From contig NC_079515.1 of assembly GCF_000801105.2 (NCBI RefSeq), positions 25,381,407 to 25,445,406 on the forward strand: a stretch of DNA of 64,000 nt, given 5' to 3'. A program made the translations under genes and the position numbers. This DNA is from Raphanus sativus (Eukaryota > Streptophyta > Magnoliopsida > Brassicales > Brassicaceae). This document shows positions 34,209 to 45,351 of this stretch, piece by piece (positions within the stretch are counted from its first letter, which is position 1; every line of letters begins with the position of its first letter). The notes beneath the pieces were generated by a model. It saw only the letters and a program-made list of their open reading frames with translations, did no database searches and had not been told where the DNA came from.

Positions 34209-34969
34209 ATGGCCGTTGCTGTCAACGCCGGCTTCAGTTCTCCGGTAAGTATTCTTCTTCTTCGATGACCATAAGATTCATGGAACTGGGTTTTAATCTT
34301 GGTAAAGCTTGATGCTTTCATCTGAGCTTTTGCTTGATTTGCTGTAATTGACATAAACATATTCTCTCTTTGAAGCTTCATAACAGATCACATCCCGTTG
34401 TAAGATTCTCAACTCAAGTCACAACGTTAAAGCCTTCACCTTTAACGCTCCACACATCTCCAAGTCCGTTACTTTCAAGCAAAAGTAGATTGGTTCCATC
34501 TTGTCTGAAGTCAAACGAAGATTCCATCGCAACAACATCGGTCAACGACCCTCCTCCCTCTTCAGATTCTTCAAGCAAACCCGTTGAACCAAGCAGCAGC
34601 AACAACAACAACGGTTCCGCGAAAAGAGCGCCGTTGACAGCAAGAGAGAGGCTAAGAGCAGCTCGTGTCCTTAGTCGATACACGGAAGCGACACCGAAAC
34701 CATCGAAACCCAAAATGGGGAGCCAGATACTGGAGGTGCTCAAGGAGAGTGACAAGAAATCGAATAGGAAACCGGGTCTACCCGAAGCACCGACCAACAT
34801 GCTTGATGATAGCAAGAGAGGTATGCCGAAGAAAGGGCTCACCTTTGATCTACCTGGAAGCGCAGATATACTGGTGATTGCTTTTTCGTTTGTGTTCATA
34901 AGCACTGTGATGTTTGCTACCACTTATGTTGTCTGGAAACTTGGTGGCATTCACTTCAATGAAAACTAA
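34209..34969 (+). CDS. Plastid-type single-span membrane protein, unknown function
   Basis: Two exons (34209-34244 and 34376-34969) join to 209 residues. The short first exon encodes MAVAVNAGFSSP and the intron is 131 bp with GTAAGT/AG ends. The N-terminus is rich in Ser, Thr, Pro and basic residues and almost free of acids, like a chloroplast transit peptide. A low-complexity Ser/Pro/Asn stretch (PPPSSDSSSKPVEPSSSNNN), a basic region (TARERLRAARVLSRY) and one membrane segment near the end (ADILVIAFSFVFISTVMFA) follow. It corresponds by position to Arabidopsis At3g56010 (from memory), an uncharacterised plastid protein. No catalytic motif is seen. The membrane segment with a short C-terminal tail suggests a thylakoid or envelope anchor; that is inference. 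Confidence 0.85.
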
Positions 34970-35465
34970 AGGTAAGATGTTTGGACAAGTTTCTAGAGTT
35001 TGGAAACTTATTAAACAGAGAGTGAAAGAGTTGTAGTTGAAAGGTATACTTGGGGGAATGTTTATCACTTGGCAAAGATGGTTTGATTGTATACTGTGTA
35101 GTTAGTAGTACACATAATTTTTTTTTCACATAATCTCTTCTTGCTTTATATTCAGTTTTTAACCCTTACATTATACCCAAGAAAAAGCCAATGCAACCAG
35201 ATGTTTGAACCCTGACCCAAGAAAGAAGCCTACAACTACAAAGTTCTACCGCCAAATTATAACTTTGTAAAAGTTGAGACTATTATTTAAAGATTTGGGA
35301 ATTGGATGAGATAAACATACTACTAGGGTTTGATTTTCTATCACATATTTAATTAAAATGATTTAAAAGTTAAAAGTTAAAACCGATTACATCATACAAA
35401 AGTTGGATAAATGAAATACAAAGAAGCTTGGTGCGCAAAAAAAAAATATACAAAAGCTTTTAACA
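34970..35465. other. Spacer downstream of the plastid-type gene
   Basis: 3' UTR and AT-rich filler. I looked here for the tiny ribosomal protein L41 gene expected by Arabidopsis order and did not find it. Confidence 0.45.
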
Positions 35466-35779
35466 GTGGAAGCCCCCTTGATCCAATGATTTGACTAAGG
35501 GTTCATGTAATGCTTCTACACCCGGAGGTCTGGGGTTCAAACCCCAGAAAATACAAAATTATGCAGTTTATGGAGAAAAGGATTACAGGAGATCTTCAGC
35601 TTGGTGCATGGCGTACCATCGAACATGGATCTCATAGGACGGCTCGAAGAGGTGCAGTCAGGCGTGTATTCTCACAAGATGGTAGAATTGTCGGCTGTAT
35701 AATCGTCTTTGTAATATTCTCATCATTGTAATAGCATAATTAATCGATAATAATCGATCCAGACGTTCAAAAAAAAAAA
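35466..35779 (+). mobile_element. tRNA-derived SINE with target-site duplication
   Basis: The head carries tRNA-like promoter boxes: a box A-like region (GATTTGACTAAGGGTTCA) and a clear box B (GGGGTTCAAACCCC). A unique body (GAGATCTTCAGCTTGGTG, CATAGGACGGCTC, ATTGTCGGCTGTA) and a poly-A tail follow. The flanking 14-bp direct repeat AAAAGCTTTTAACA (35452-35465 and 35780-35793) is the target-site duplication. Crucifer SINEs are copied by LINE enzymes. It stands about 160 bp upstream of the PPR gene start. Confidence 0.85.
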
Positions 35780-35940
35780 AAAAGCTTTTAACAAAGGCCT
35801 GTTGTTTTATAATAGGCCTAGCTACTATAATCACAGGCCCATCGAGACTGACTTCTTCCTTTAATGTTCCAGTTAAACCCTACTAAACCAAACCAAACTC
35901 CCATTTTCTACTAATAATCTCCGGCGCCTTAAATTCGACG

Positions 35941-36938
35941 ATGTCTCTTCTCCGGCGATACGTTAAAGAAGCAACCAATTCGAGATCCCTCCTTCAATCG
36001 ATCTCCGCACGTTCGTTCTCCACCGTAAACACCAATCCAATTACTCCCCCTCCGCGTCGCCGTACCACCACTGAGTTTGACAACCTCATCTACGAAGCAG
36101 GAAACTCCGGCGACTTCGAAGCCGTGCGCCGTCTCCTAAACACCCGCGTCGTGAACGCCTGTTTCAACACCACCGCGACTTTCAAATTCCTAACCAACAC
36201 CGCCTCTTACGCCTCCTCGCTCGAGGATCTCCGCCGCGTTTTACCTCAGACCGACGCCGGATACACTCGGAAGCACGCCTACGAGACGCTCGTCGCTCGT
36301 CTCTGCAAACTGGACGCATCGACGACGCGCTGGTCCTGATCGACGACATGGCGATCGGGAGATTCGGTCTCTCGTCGTGCACGTTCCATCCGATACTGAA
36401 CGCGCTCACGAAGAAGAGCAAGGTCGAGGAAGCCTGGCGCGTGGTGGAGGTCATGAGATCTCACGCGGTTCCGATGGACGTGACGGCGTATAACTACTTT
36501 TTGACTTCGCATTGTTACGACGGTGACGTGGCGGAGGCGGGGGAGGTGTTGAGGAAGATGGAGGGGGAAGGGATGGTGGGTGACACGCGGACTTACGACG
36601 CGCTTGTGTTGGGCGCGTGTAAGTCGGGGAGAGTGGAGGCGGCGATGGCGATTTTGAGGAGGATGGAGGAAGAAGGGTTGCCGGTACTGTACGCCACTCA
36701 TGCGCACGTTATAGGGGAGATGGTGGAGTGTGGCTATTATGCGCAGGGTGTGGAGTTTGTGATGGCGTACGCTGGGAAAGATCAGAGGTTGGATGAAGAG
36801 AGTATGGGGAGTTTGGCTAGTAAGCTTGTGAAGAGGAAGAGGTTTAAGGAAGCCAAGATGGTTTTGAAGGAGATGAGTGTGAGAGGGTTGAGGATGGGAA
36901 CTGCTTTGCGTGAGTTTTATGAGAAACAATGTGATTGA
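35941..36938 (+). pseudogene. Mitochondrial-type PPR protein, single frameshift
   Basis: An intronless P-type pentatricopeptide gene. The N-terminus MSLLRRYVKEATNSRSLLQ with ARSFST looks like a mitochondrial presequence. PPR units follow, for example AYNYFLTSHCYDGDVAEAGE, TYDALVLGACKSGRVEAAMA and HVIGEMVECGYYAQGVEF. The frame breaks near 36310: the first frame runs into a stop at 36339, while the next frame reads GRIDDALVLIDDM and continues to the stop at 36936-36938. One missing base explains this; with it the product would be about 332 residues. PPR proteins bind organellar RNA. The position fits Arabidopsis At3g56030. The clean remainder means either a recent mutation or a sequence error. 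Confidence 0.8.
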
Positions 36939-37185
36939 TTTTAAGGAGAGAAGATCACCATTGTTACATTGAGCAAAATAAGCACAAGCTTTTCACTAAA
37001 CAGTTAGTCTTAGAGACAGAACAGAACACGTTGAATATAGAATGGTGGAAGGATTGTGTTTAATTTACAAGGGAAGCAGCAACATTTACATTAAAGGCAG
37101 ACACTACCTACTGTTTATTTGCAGCATATATGTGCTGTATTACATGAAACTTTCTACTTTGGGAGGCTTGGATTATTGGATAGAG
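36939..37185. other. Convergent spacer PPR/UGP3
   Basis: 3' UTRs of two convergent genes. The small plus-strand frame at 37042-37305 runs antisense into the last UGP3 exon and is not a gene. Confidence 0.5.
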
Positions 37186-40100
37186 TTAGTTTTGAGAAAC
37201 ATGTACTTGTTCAAGTTGAATGTGAGATCCATTGAGTTTGTAGTTCCAGTACCAGCTTCCTGTTTCCATCACCTCTTCTTCTATTGCTTCCAGATTGATG
37301 ATTAAACCTGAATCTATCACCAAATCAATCAATACTAGTGTCAGCTTGGGATGGTTTCTTATGTATCCTTTGCTTTTTAATAAAAAAATAGAATTCACTG
37401 ACCTGGACTTCTTCCTCGTGTGATCTTCAGTCTGTGGCCATCTGGTACTTCAAAAACATGGTTTCCCTGTATCATCCCACCAAGAGAGTATAAAAACTTC
37501 AGTTAGAGACTCTAATCTCTGTTTTGCACAAGGATTTTTCTGACTTTCGAGTTACTTTACCTCTATAATTACATTGCTGGCTTCGAATTCTGCATTTCCG
37601 TGCAATATGATTTTACAAGTTTCAAGCCGGTTCACGTCGTTTCTCCAGTAAACATTTGATTTACTGTTCCAATCGATTCCTCGGTTCATCACTTTGACGT
37701 TATGTAGTTTGCATTTGCCACACCTACCCAAAAAACAAAAGTTTCTTGTGAGTTCAGATATGCAAGTACAAGAATGTTATCAATAACTGATCTAACCTTA
37801 GTCCGTATTGTAATATTGGTTCACCATTTTCGCTTATTGTTGTAGAACCCATGGCGTTTTCAGCATTGATTATCAGGCTACCATCAACCTATGCCATATA
37901 AGCTGATTTAGTATTTAATAAAACCCAACACAGTGAATAAAGCTATGTGAAGTATATAGTTGACAGATAATTAAACTTTAAGAACCTCAACATTGTTCCA
38001 TGAGAACTCTGCAATCTCTAGTTGCAGTTCTGAGCAACTGGAAATTGAACCTCCCTTGAACTGCAACAATGATAAAAAGAGATCAATTACAGTAAAGCCT
38101 TTGCTACGATTTTATTTTTTAAAGCATAACAAAAGGCACTTTCTAGTGTCAAGAACCGACTTATTAACTTACTTTCTGTCTTGAGACTTCCCAAAGAGGA
38201 CCAAGAGCAGGATGGAGAAGGATGAGATACGGTGGTGGGGAATCCACATATTGATCATTAGGTTCAACCTGGAGAATTAGCTTTTAATCGTCTTTTTGAA
38301 TTCATTTTTGATAGGACACGTAAAACACAGCTTCATGGCTCAAAAAAATAGCGGTGATAATCAAAACAAGTCATATGAAAGAGATGTATCTATGAACTAA
38401 CCATGGGAATTTTAATATCACATTCCGTAAGGAGGTCATATGCATTTCGAAGTATATCCAACAAAGCACCATCTGGAGTCTGTAAGAAAAAAAAAGAGTA
38501 AAGTTGAAAATTAGATCAATTACACTTGAGAAAATAAACTAATGCAATGAGAAAAGAGAAAAAGATAAAGAAGGGCTATGCAAGTGGTTAAGAGAAAGAT
38601 AACCTGGTGTAATGCAGCACTTGCGTGTGGTTTCTTCTTCTTAGCTGATGAAGTGACCCTCCTTCGTTCGTTGTACACAATATATGTATCCAGTTTATCT
38701 GGTAAGATCATATTAAGGGAGTAAGTAACAACTAATCACAGGCATACACTAAAAACTTCGCAACTTATTCAAATAACTCTACCTTCTAGGCTGCCTTGGC
38801 ATCTAGATGGAAATTTATTTGAGAAACTATCTGCTATGTTTTGCATCGTGCACTCCAATCTACCACCCATAACGCTGCCCAAGAAGGAAAATAGTAAGAA
38901 CGTTGCTGACGATGATCAATGTAACTGGGATCTAGAAAAAAGTATTAGGAGTCCAGAGGAACTGGAATGATTCCATTTTAGCTAGGCCGCAGTCTAGATT
39001 TGAACAAAGCTTCTATTTTGAAGGAAACTATGACGAGAAGAGGGGTGACTACAACAAGGGAACACACAGAAGAGCAGTCAGCATAGGTGTTCGAATAATA
39101 CAAACCTGTGATAGTCTCCGTACTGATCAATGTACTCAATTCGCTTCTTTGTATTGAGAACCATATTGGGCAAACTTTTTACGTTACTGCTCGACCCAAT
39201 TGATTCGGCTGATTGTAAGTCTACATATAGAATGTTTGTATTGGCAGGGAAATCAGCCTGCAGACTTCAGAAGAAAAAAAAAAAAAAAACAATGAGGACT
39301 GAAGGTTCACATTAATAAACAGCAGTAGATCTAACCAGAGAACAGAAAGAAGACCTAAGACTTAAGTCAGCCAACAAAAGTGTAGATAAATTACAGCTAG
39401 AAGAAAGAGATAAATGCACTTTTAAGCATGAGCAAACTCAATGACAGACAATCTCATACCCATTAACAGTTGGTGATCTGTTGGAGATTCCGAATTTATC
39501 AAACTCCGTGTACTCAATGCATGATATACCATACTCCCACTTTCCATCAAGATTCTTCTTCTCCATCAATACATTAATTCCTTCCGTAGCTCCAGCATTT
39601 CTTTTACATGATGCAAACCCAAGTTTCTGTCACATAAATTCACAACATATCAAGGTATAATAATATTTTCAAGCTCAAAAAGAAATCATTCACTTTTCTT
39701 ATCTTGAAGTGGTAGAGAGGTGATAACACATAGTTGATATAGTTTAACTTCAATGAAAACTAACTAAACAAAGTTTGAGGCCTGTGACCACTGGTAAGCG
39801 AGTTTGGAAAGCATAGCTCATATTTCTACAGGAACTTATCCATCACATATACGCTAAAGAAACTTTACTACGTGATATAGAAATCTTTTTCAAGCCCAGC
39901 AAACATGGGACCATTTGCAATCAACACCAGATTCTCATCCTTCTCATCACCAAAAGTGACATAATTAAGCGAAGCATAGCTTGAATCTATGTCTAGTGTG
40001 TGATTTCTAAATATAGAATGCAAGCGTACCTTCTTATATCGTAAACCAATCCCAGCGAGGGCCAACAGAGTCACGTCTGTGGCAGCGACAACATTACTGC

Positions 40101-41961
40101 AATATCACAACTAACAACACTAAATCCAGAGTTCCAAGTAGTTCTGATTTTACTTTAGTGAACAACTAACTATAAAAGGTATAAGTGACTAACCTAACTT
40201 GCCGAACTGTAGCTCCTTTTCTTCCATGGTCATTAAACCATTTAAAGACACCTTTGTCATAAGCCAATTTCCAAATCACACCATGTCCACCAGGTTTACT
40301 AACTGGCACGAACGGCTTTGATACTATCCATTGGCCATCTTCAGCGCTGACAGCTGGGACGAGAGGCTAAAAATCAAAAGCCATTTTTAACCCGTGAGTA
40401 TACTTATCTAATACTTTGCCAAAAAGGATAAAATATGAATCAACAGAAAATATATATTTTCTATACCTGTTCAAAGAGTTGGAAATTCGATTCACCTCTT
40501 CCAAACCATTTGAGTCTTGTACAAAGCGAACTAACATGCTCATGGTTCTTCTTTGCAGCACTCGTCATAATGGCAACAGGTGTCACACATTGCTTTCCAT
40601 AAAGTTTGAAGTAAAGGAACTCTCTAGCCTATAAATTACAAAAAAAAAAGCATTAACAAATAACATTACTAACTAACATGAACAAATACGGTTGTTCATA
40701 TTCCCTCTCATTCACTCAAGTAACTAGTGAACATGTACCTGAAGGTCTCTAATAAGTCCCTCCAACAAAGTTCGTCCACAATGAGTAAGCATTGCTGCAG
40801 GAAGACATTCTCCTGTTTCTGGATCAATCAAACCTAATCTGTCCGCTGCACCTCCTAGAGGATATATTTCACCAAGGTCTGGCAATCCCTAATATGCATA
40901 CCAACTTATAACCCAGAAAGCAAAAAGAAAAAACAATAAATTCAGCTCAACACAGAAAGCAATAGCACCTCAATTCCCCAAAGTGCAGCCTGGGAAGCAT
41001 ACTCTTTCTCTTGAGTGAGGTCAAGAACGCTAGGAGTGTGCATTTCTAAGTATTGGCAACCCAAAGATTCTTCAACAAGATGTGAGCGGTTAGTATTATG
41101 CCTCTTAGTCGATTGGTGAAGAAGCTCGAGAACCATGACCTGATATCTGACAAACAATCATGCCTGTCTCAGTAGTGAATACATGAAAGAGAGAAATAGC
41201 ATCAAGTTTCTGAAATAGAGGAGGAGGAGGAGGTTAAGAATTAAATACCCGATGATTCCTCCGATGCAGTCGTAGAACTGTTCAATCTCACCCAGAAACG
41301 ACAAGAACTTTCTAAAGTGAGCAACCTCATCTGCGTCTAAAACTGAACTTCTATCTTTATAGCTACTACTACTACTGTTCACATCGAATCGTTCTATCAT
41401 CTCAACCAACGCGTAAAGCGCGGTCTTCACGGAGCTTCTCACTGTATACTCCTCCTCCTCCTCTTCTTCCTCAAATGTTTCCACGCAACCAACACAGAGC
41501 GCGTGTTCTTGCCCCGCAGCGATCACACACTTGACGAGAAACATCTCTCTCGAATCCAAACCGAGCGAGCCTAAAACCTTGGATAAACCGCCTCCACGAT
41601 TCTTCGCGCTGAAGAATCGACGGACTCTGGAATCGGAGTCGACGACGGCCTCCTTCCTCCGCAGGTCCTTGGAAACGTCTAGTTTCTCCAGGAGAGACTT
41701 GAGCCGATCGATTTCCGATGAGAAATCGTCGGATTCGGGAGGAGTCGGCGTGGAGTACTCGACGGGTACGGTGGAGACGCGTCTCACCTGGTGATTGCAT
41801 TGCTCGCTCTGCAGTAATCTCGACGGAAACGAAGAAGAGGAAGGGAGAAAGAGCAGAGGCTTGGTGTATGAAGGAGGAGACGATGTGGTTCGGAAGCGGA
41901 AGAAGGAGAGGTTCAGATGATTGTGATTGTGGAGAAGCGGAGAAGTTTGAGGATTAGCCAT
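37186..41961 (-). CDS. UGP3: Plastidic UDP-glucose pyrophosphorylase UGP3
   Basis: Seventeen exons with GT-AG introns join to 881 residues: 41249-41961, 40969-41146, 40739-40888, 40467-40628, 40194-40366, 40030-40096, 39460-39626, 39106-39264, 38783-38874, 38604-38698, 38402-38479, 38173-38268, 37986-38060, 37797-37888, 37561-37723, 37403-37466, 37186-37307. UGP3 makes UDP-glucose from glucose-1-phosphate and UTP in the chloroplast stroma, the first step of sulfolipid synthesis before SQD1. Visible features are a Ser/Pro/His-rich transit peptide, a helical N-terminal region, and a UGP-type nucleotidyltransferase core with [16 protein letters not shown] and [17 protein letters not shown]. The C-terminal part has beta-helix-like character and ends [14 protein letters not shown]. 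Length fits Arabidopsis At3g56040 (about 883). An in-frame upstream ATG at 42142-42144 would add 61 Pro-rich residues; I prefer 41961 because the transit peptide starts there. Confidence 0.94.
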
Positions 41962-41977
41962 GGTGAGAGGAGGAGGT

Positions 41978-42007
41978 AACTGAGGAGGAGGAGGAGGAGG
42001 AGGAGGA
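41978..42007 (+). repeat. GGA trinucleotide repeat upstream of UGP3
   Basis: (GAG)n/(GGA)n tract in the UGP3 5' UTR. In the in-frame upstream extension it would encode a run of Pro. Confidence 0.75.
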
Positions 42008-42144
42008 GTGGGGTTTTTGAAGAGGACCCGGAGGAGGGATAAGGAGAGATACTCGAAGCATATACTCTTCTCCTCCTCCCAAACCTCTTTCGTTTTTTGC
42101 TTCTTTTTTGTTTTTATTTTATTTGTTTTTGAAATGTAATCCAA

Positions 42145-43002
42145 TTAGCAGCGAAGGAGCTGATTGTGTAGACGATGTGTGATTGTCGTGCCATGCAATC
42201 TTTAATCTGACGGTCCACATGGCATTGCTTCGGATTGCGCCTATGGGTCCATGTTCATGCCGACTCCAACATTTTCTTAAGATTTGGGTTACATATTACA
42301 CATGCGTTTTATAGTCTCAAGTCTCAACAATGTTCTATAAACAATGGAATTTGATTATATGCTACGAAATTTAGCATGTGGTTTTGAGAGGTGATTTTTT
42401 ATGTATTAAAATTAGAATTTGAACATTATAAAATTACTCATTGAAAACTCATGAATCTGATATACTCGATTTTGTTTTTTTTTCTTTCATTTTCTCAGAT
42501 TATCCAGAAACCGAAATACAGTATGTACTATGTAGTATCTCCTGGTCTGAACCCGTTGTCTTCCCTGGTCCGAAACCAACGTGTGATATTCGTTTTGTTT
42601 CAAAGATCACAACAATCTTTGTATTACTTGGTAGGGTATTTACATGGGGGCTGTATCAATCCCAAACATCATCCTCAACTATATTTTCTGATCGACCAAA
42701 CTTTTTATTAGTTTTATCTCTGTTACTTTGGAACCTGATTGATTAATACTAATAACTAATTTACAAACACAATAACACGCAACATTATGCAATTACCAAA
42801 AAGGAGTATTAACATGATCACGAATTCTTTTACCAGAATTTTTGAGTCGTTATATAAACAAACTAGCATAGATTTTTTATATATAGTAGGCCTGAAGACA
42901 AGTAACGAGCTCCAACGAGACGCAAGAACACACACACACAAACTTCACATTAATAATAATACTTACAGATTCGTTATGAAGCAACGTAGTACTCTTTTTT
43001 CT
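42145..43002. other. UGP3 promoter / kinase 3' spacer
   Basis: Contains the UGP3 promoter and the 3' UTR of the downstream minus-strand kinase gene. Small frames at 42441-42746 have no family signal. Confidence 0.45.
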
Positions 43003-45351
43003 TCACGCAGTGGACAGCACTTCCAGCTCTGCCCACCAGAGAGCTGAAAGTTTCGGAATAGCATCGTCCGGTGACAATCCTGTTACCTCTCGTAACCTCC
43101 CTGTGACTTCCTTCATTGTCGGTCTCTGTTTCGTGTCTGCCCTTACACAGCTTTTGATCACTTCGCCTATACTCTCAATCTTCTCATCAAAACATTCCAG
43201 CGTTGGATCCACCATCTCCCTCAGAGTCTTTCCTCTCAAGAAATCAGCCAAACCGGTATCTACAGAGTCACCTTTTCTAACAGACTCTGGGAGTTTCCCG
43301 GTCATCAGTTCGAACAACAGCAAACCGAAGCTGTAGACGTTGTCTTCTTGGGTTGCGACTGAGACGTGCGTGTCTATGAGTGCATTGGTGCTGGATTCTG
43401 TCTCTGATGGGCCTTTTAGGTAACCGAAGTTGAAATCTGCGATTTTGACTGCGTAATCCTCTGTGAGGTGAACTGATGATGAGATAAGATTGCTGTGGAC
43501 TATAGGTGGCTTGAGTCCGTGCATGTGGTCAAGGCAATATGCTACACCCATTGATATTCTTAGCCGCATTATCCAGTCCAAGTGTTCTGATTCTTTATCT
43601 GCGAAATAAAATATAATATTTTTTAAGAATCGTTAAGGAAATGAGACAACTCATGTGAGTAAAGAGGGTTTTAGCTTACAGTGTAAGTGTTCAAAGACAG
43701 ATCCGTTTGATGCATACTCAAAGACTAAGATCCTAGTGAAAGGTTCATCTTCTTCACAGTAACCAAGAAGGTTGACAAAGTTCTTGTGGTTTATCTTGGA
43801 TAGCATTTCAATCTGAAATTATCAAAAAACATAAAAAAAGGATAAGACGATGACCATTTTCAGAAATTGGTAGACCGCAAATATACCTTCTTTCTGAACT
43901 GCATTTCAATGTTGTTAGTCCATTCTTTGGCAGAAGCAGTAGCAACGGAAGCCACAGCTATCTCCACCCCAGTCGATAGCGTCCCTTTGAACAATGTACC
44001 AATGGGACAAGATCCAATGACATTACTGAAATCTTCACAGGCAGATTCAATCTCAGATCTTTTCAGTTTTGAGACACCTGAGTAAGACAATCAGACAAGA
44101 AGGTTAACTTCCACAACAAACAAATGTCACTTTACATGATGTATCAAGAAAGAACAATAGTTACCAGTTATGAAAACTTTCTGGAGTTGTCCACTAAGAC
44201 CTGTACTCCAAGGATTCACAGATTTGCCAGCCTTGCTTTTGAAAAAGAAGACAGCAGTAGCTAAAAGAAGCAAAAACACAGCAGCGCCTACGCAGCCAGC
44301 CACAACAGAGACCATGCTGTTCGAAGAACTTCTTCTCACGCTAGGATTCTTTGAGAGGGACGCAGAAGGAGGTGGAGCAGAAACATGTAGCGCAGGTGGA
44401 CTTTTCCGTGGTGGATGATGCAATGCTGAAGATTTTCTGGTAATACCTCTGTGAGAAGGAACAGAAGATGACGCTGGTGCGAGAGTTGCCAATGGAGGAC
44501 GATTCTTGAATGAATCCAAATGGGTGTAGGGGTTACGAAAACGACCAAGTAATTTCCTGTGAAAACTAATGTCCCTCCTGTAAAAAGAAAAGACCCAAAG
44601 ATAAAAATGAAACTAAGAAAGACAAAGGAAAAAAAGCATAATGATTACTTTACATAAGTGAAAAGTTCTAAGATTCAGAAAGAGTATAAGCTCAGTCTCT
44701 AACAATCTAAAAGCATAGTGTTATTATAGTCTCGTAACATGTACTATACAAACTACATTGATGTTGATCCTCAACCAGAAATTTCATTTATTCAACAAAC
44801 ATGTTTCAACTTGCACATTTAAATCAATCGACTCCCCCTACAAACGAACTCGAGCTCTTAAAACCTTAGCTAATCCAAGAGATTAGGCCACTGACTGAAC
44901 TTCTTCATATTAGATCCATTAAACAAGCATAAGAGAGAGAGAAAAGCAGAGGCAGGTCTAATTCAAACGGAACACATAGCAGAGTACTAAAACAAGCGAG
45001 TTGCGTTCAGAATCAACTTAATTGAAAAGCAAAAAAAGAAAAAAAATCGAAAAAACAGCTGCGACTTACAAATCTAAGGCGTCTCTGTCATCATCAGGCC
45101 GTAGATCTCTCTTCACACCTGAAGAAGAATAAGAGGAGGAGAGAGAAAACAAGTTTAATCAGGGAACTTGCTTCTTCGATTTATTGGCAGGTGAACAAAA
45201 ATAGAAACGAAACGAGAATCAATAGTTAGTTACCTTCGTTTTCAAACGAAAAACACGAATCGAAGCTCAGAATCGCTAGAAGAAGAAGAAAGAGTAGAGT
45301 TCGCGTATGGAGGAGCCTTAACCGAACAGATTTCCAGTTCTCCTTACTCAT
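43003..45351 (-). CDS. Receptor-like pseudokinase, MRH1-like family
   Basis: Six exons (45234-45351, 45070-45118, 44165-44577, 43887-44077, 43680-43812, 43003-43598) join to 499 residues. A signal peptide (LLFLLLLAILSFDSCFSFE), a short Pro/Ser-rich outer region with no leucine-rich repeats, a membrane helix at about 143-167 (SMVSVVAGCVGAAVFLLLLA) and a cytoplasmic kinase-like domain are visible. Key catalytic residues are absent: the beta-3 VAVK position reads IAVAS, the HRD loop reads HSN (336-338) and DFG reads DFN (356-358). It is therefore probably catalytically inactive and acts as a scaffold or regulator. Related genes (MRH1, At4g18640) affect root hairs and pathogen responses. The position fits Arabidopsis At3g56050, also 499 residues from memory. 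The partner is unknown. Confidence 0.9.

Noticed and set aside
34414..34923. 169-codon minus-strand frame
   Set aside because: Antisense to the plastid-type membrane protein; low-complexity Leu/Ser translation.
35520..35550. Possible tRNA gene (GGGGTTCAAACCCC)
   Set aside because: The B box is part of a SINE with poly-A tail and target-site duplication; no complete cloverleaf with acceptor stem.
35561..35731. Plus-strand frame over the SINE body
   Set aside because: It is SINE sequence (B box and body), not a gene; the same words recur at 55620-55800.
36279..36929. 216-codon minus-strand frame
   Set aside because: It lies fully antisense to the PPR gene and is a His/Arg/Pro-rich shadow produced by its GC-rich codon use.
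39868..40074. Minus-strand frame extending UGP3 exon 6
   Set aside because: It is read-through into intron 6. Splicing at 40030 joins exon 7 in frame and matches the family.
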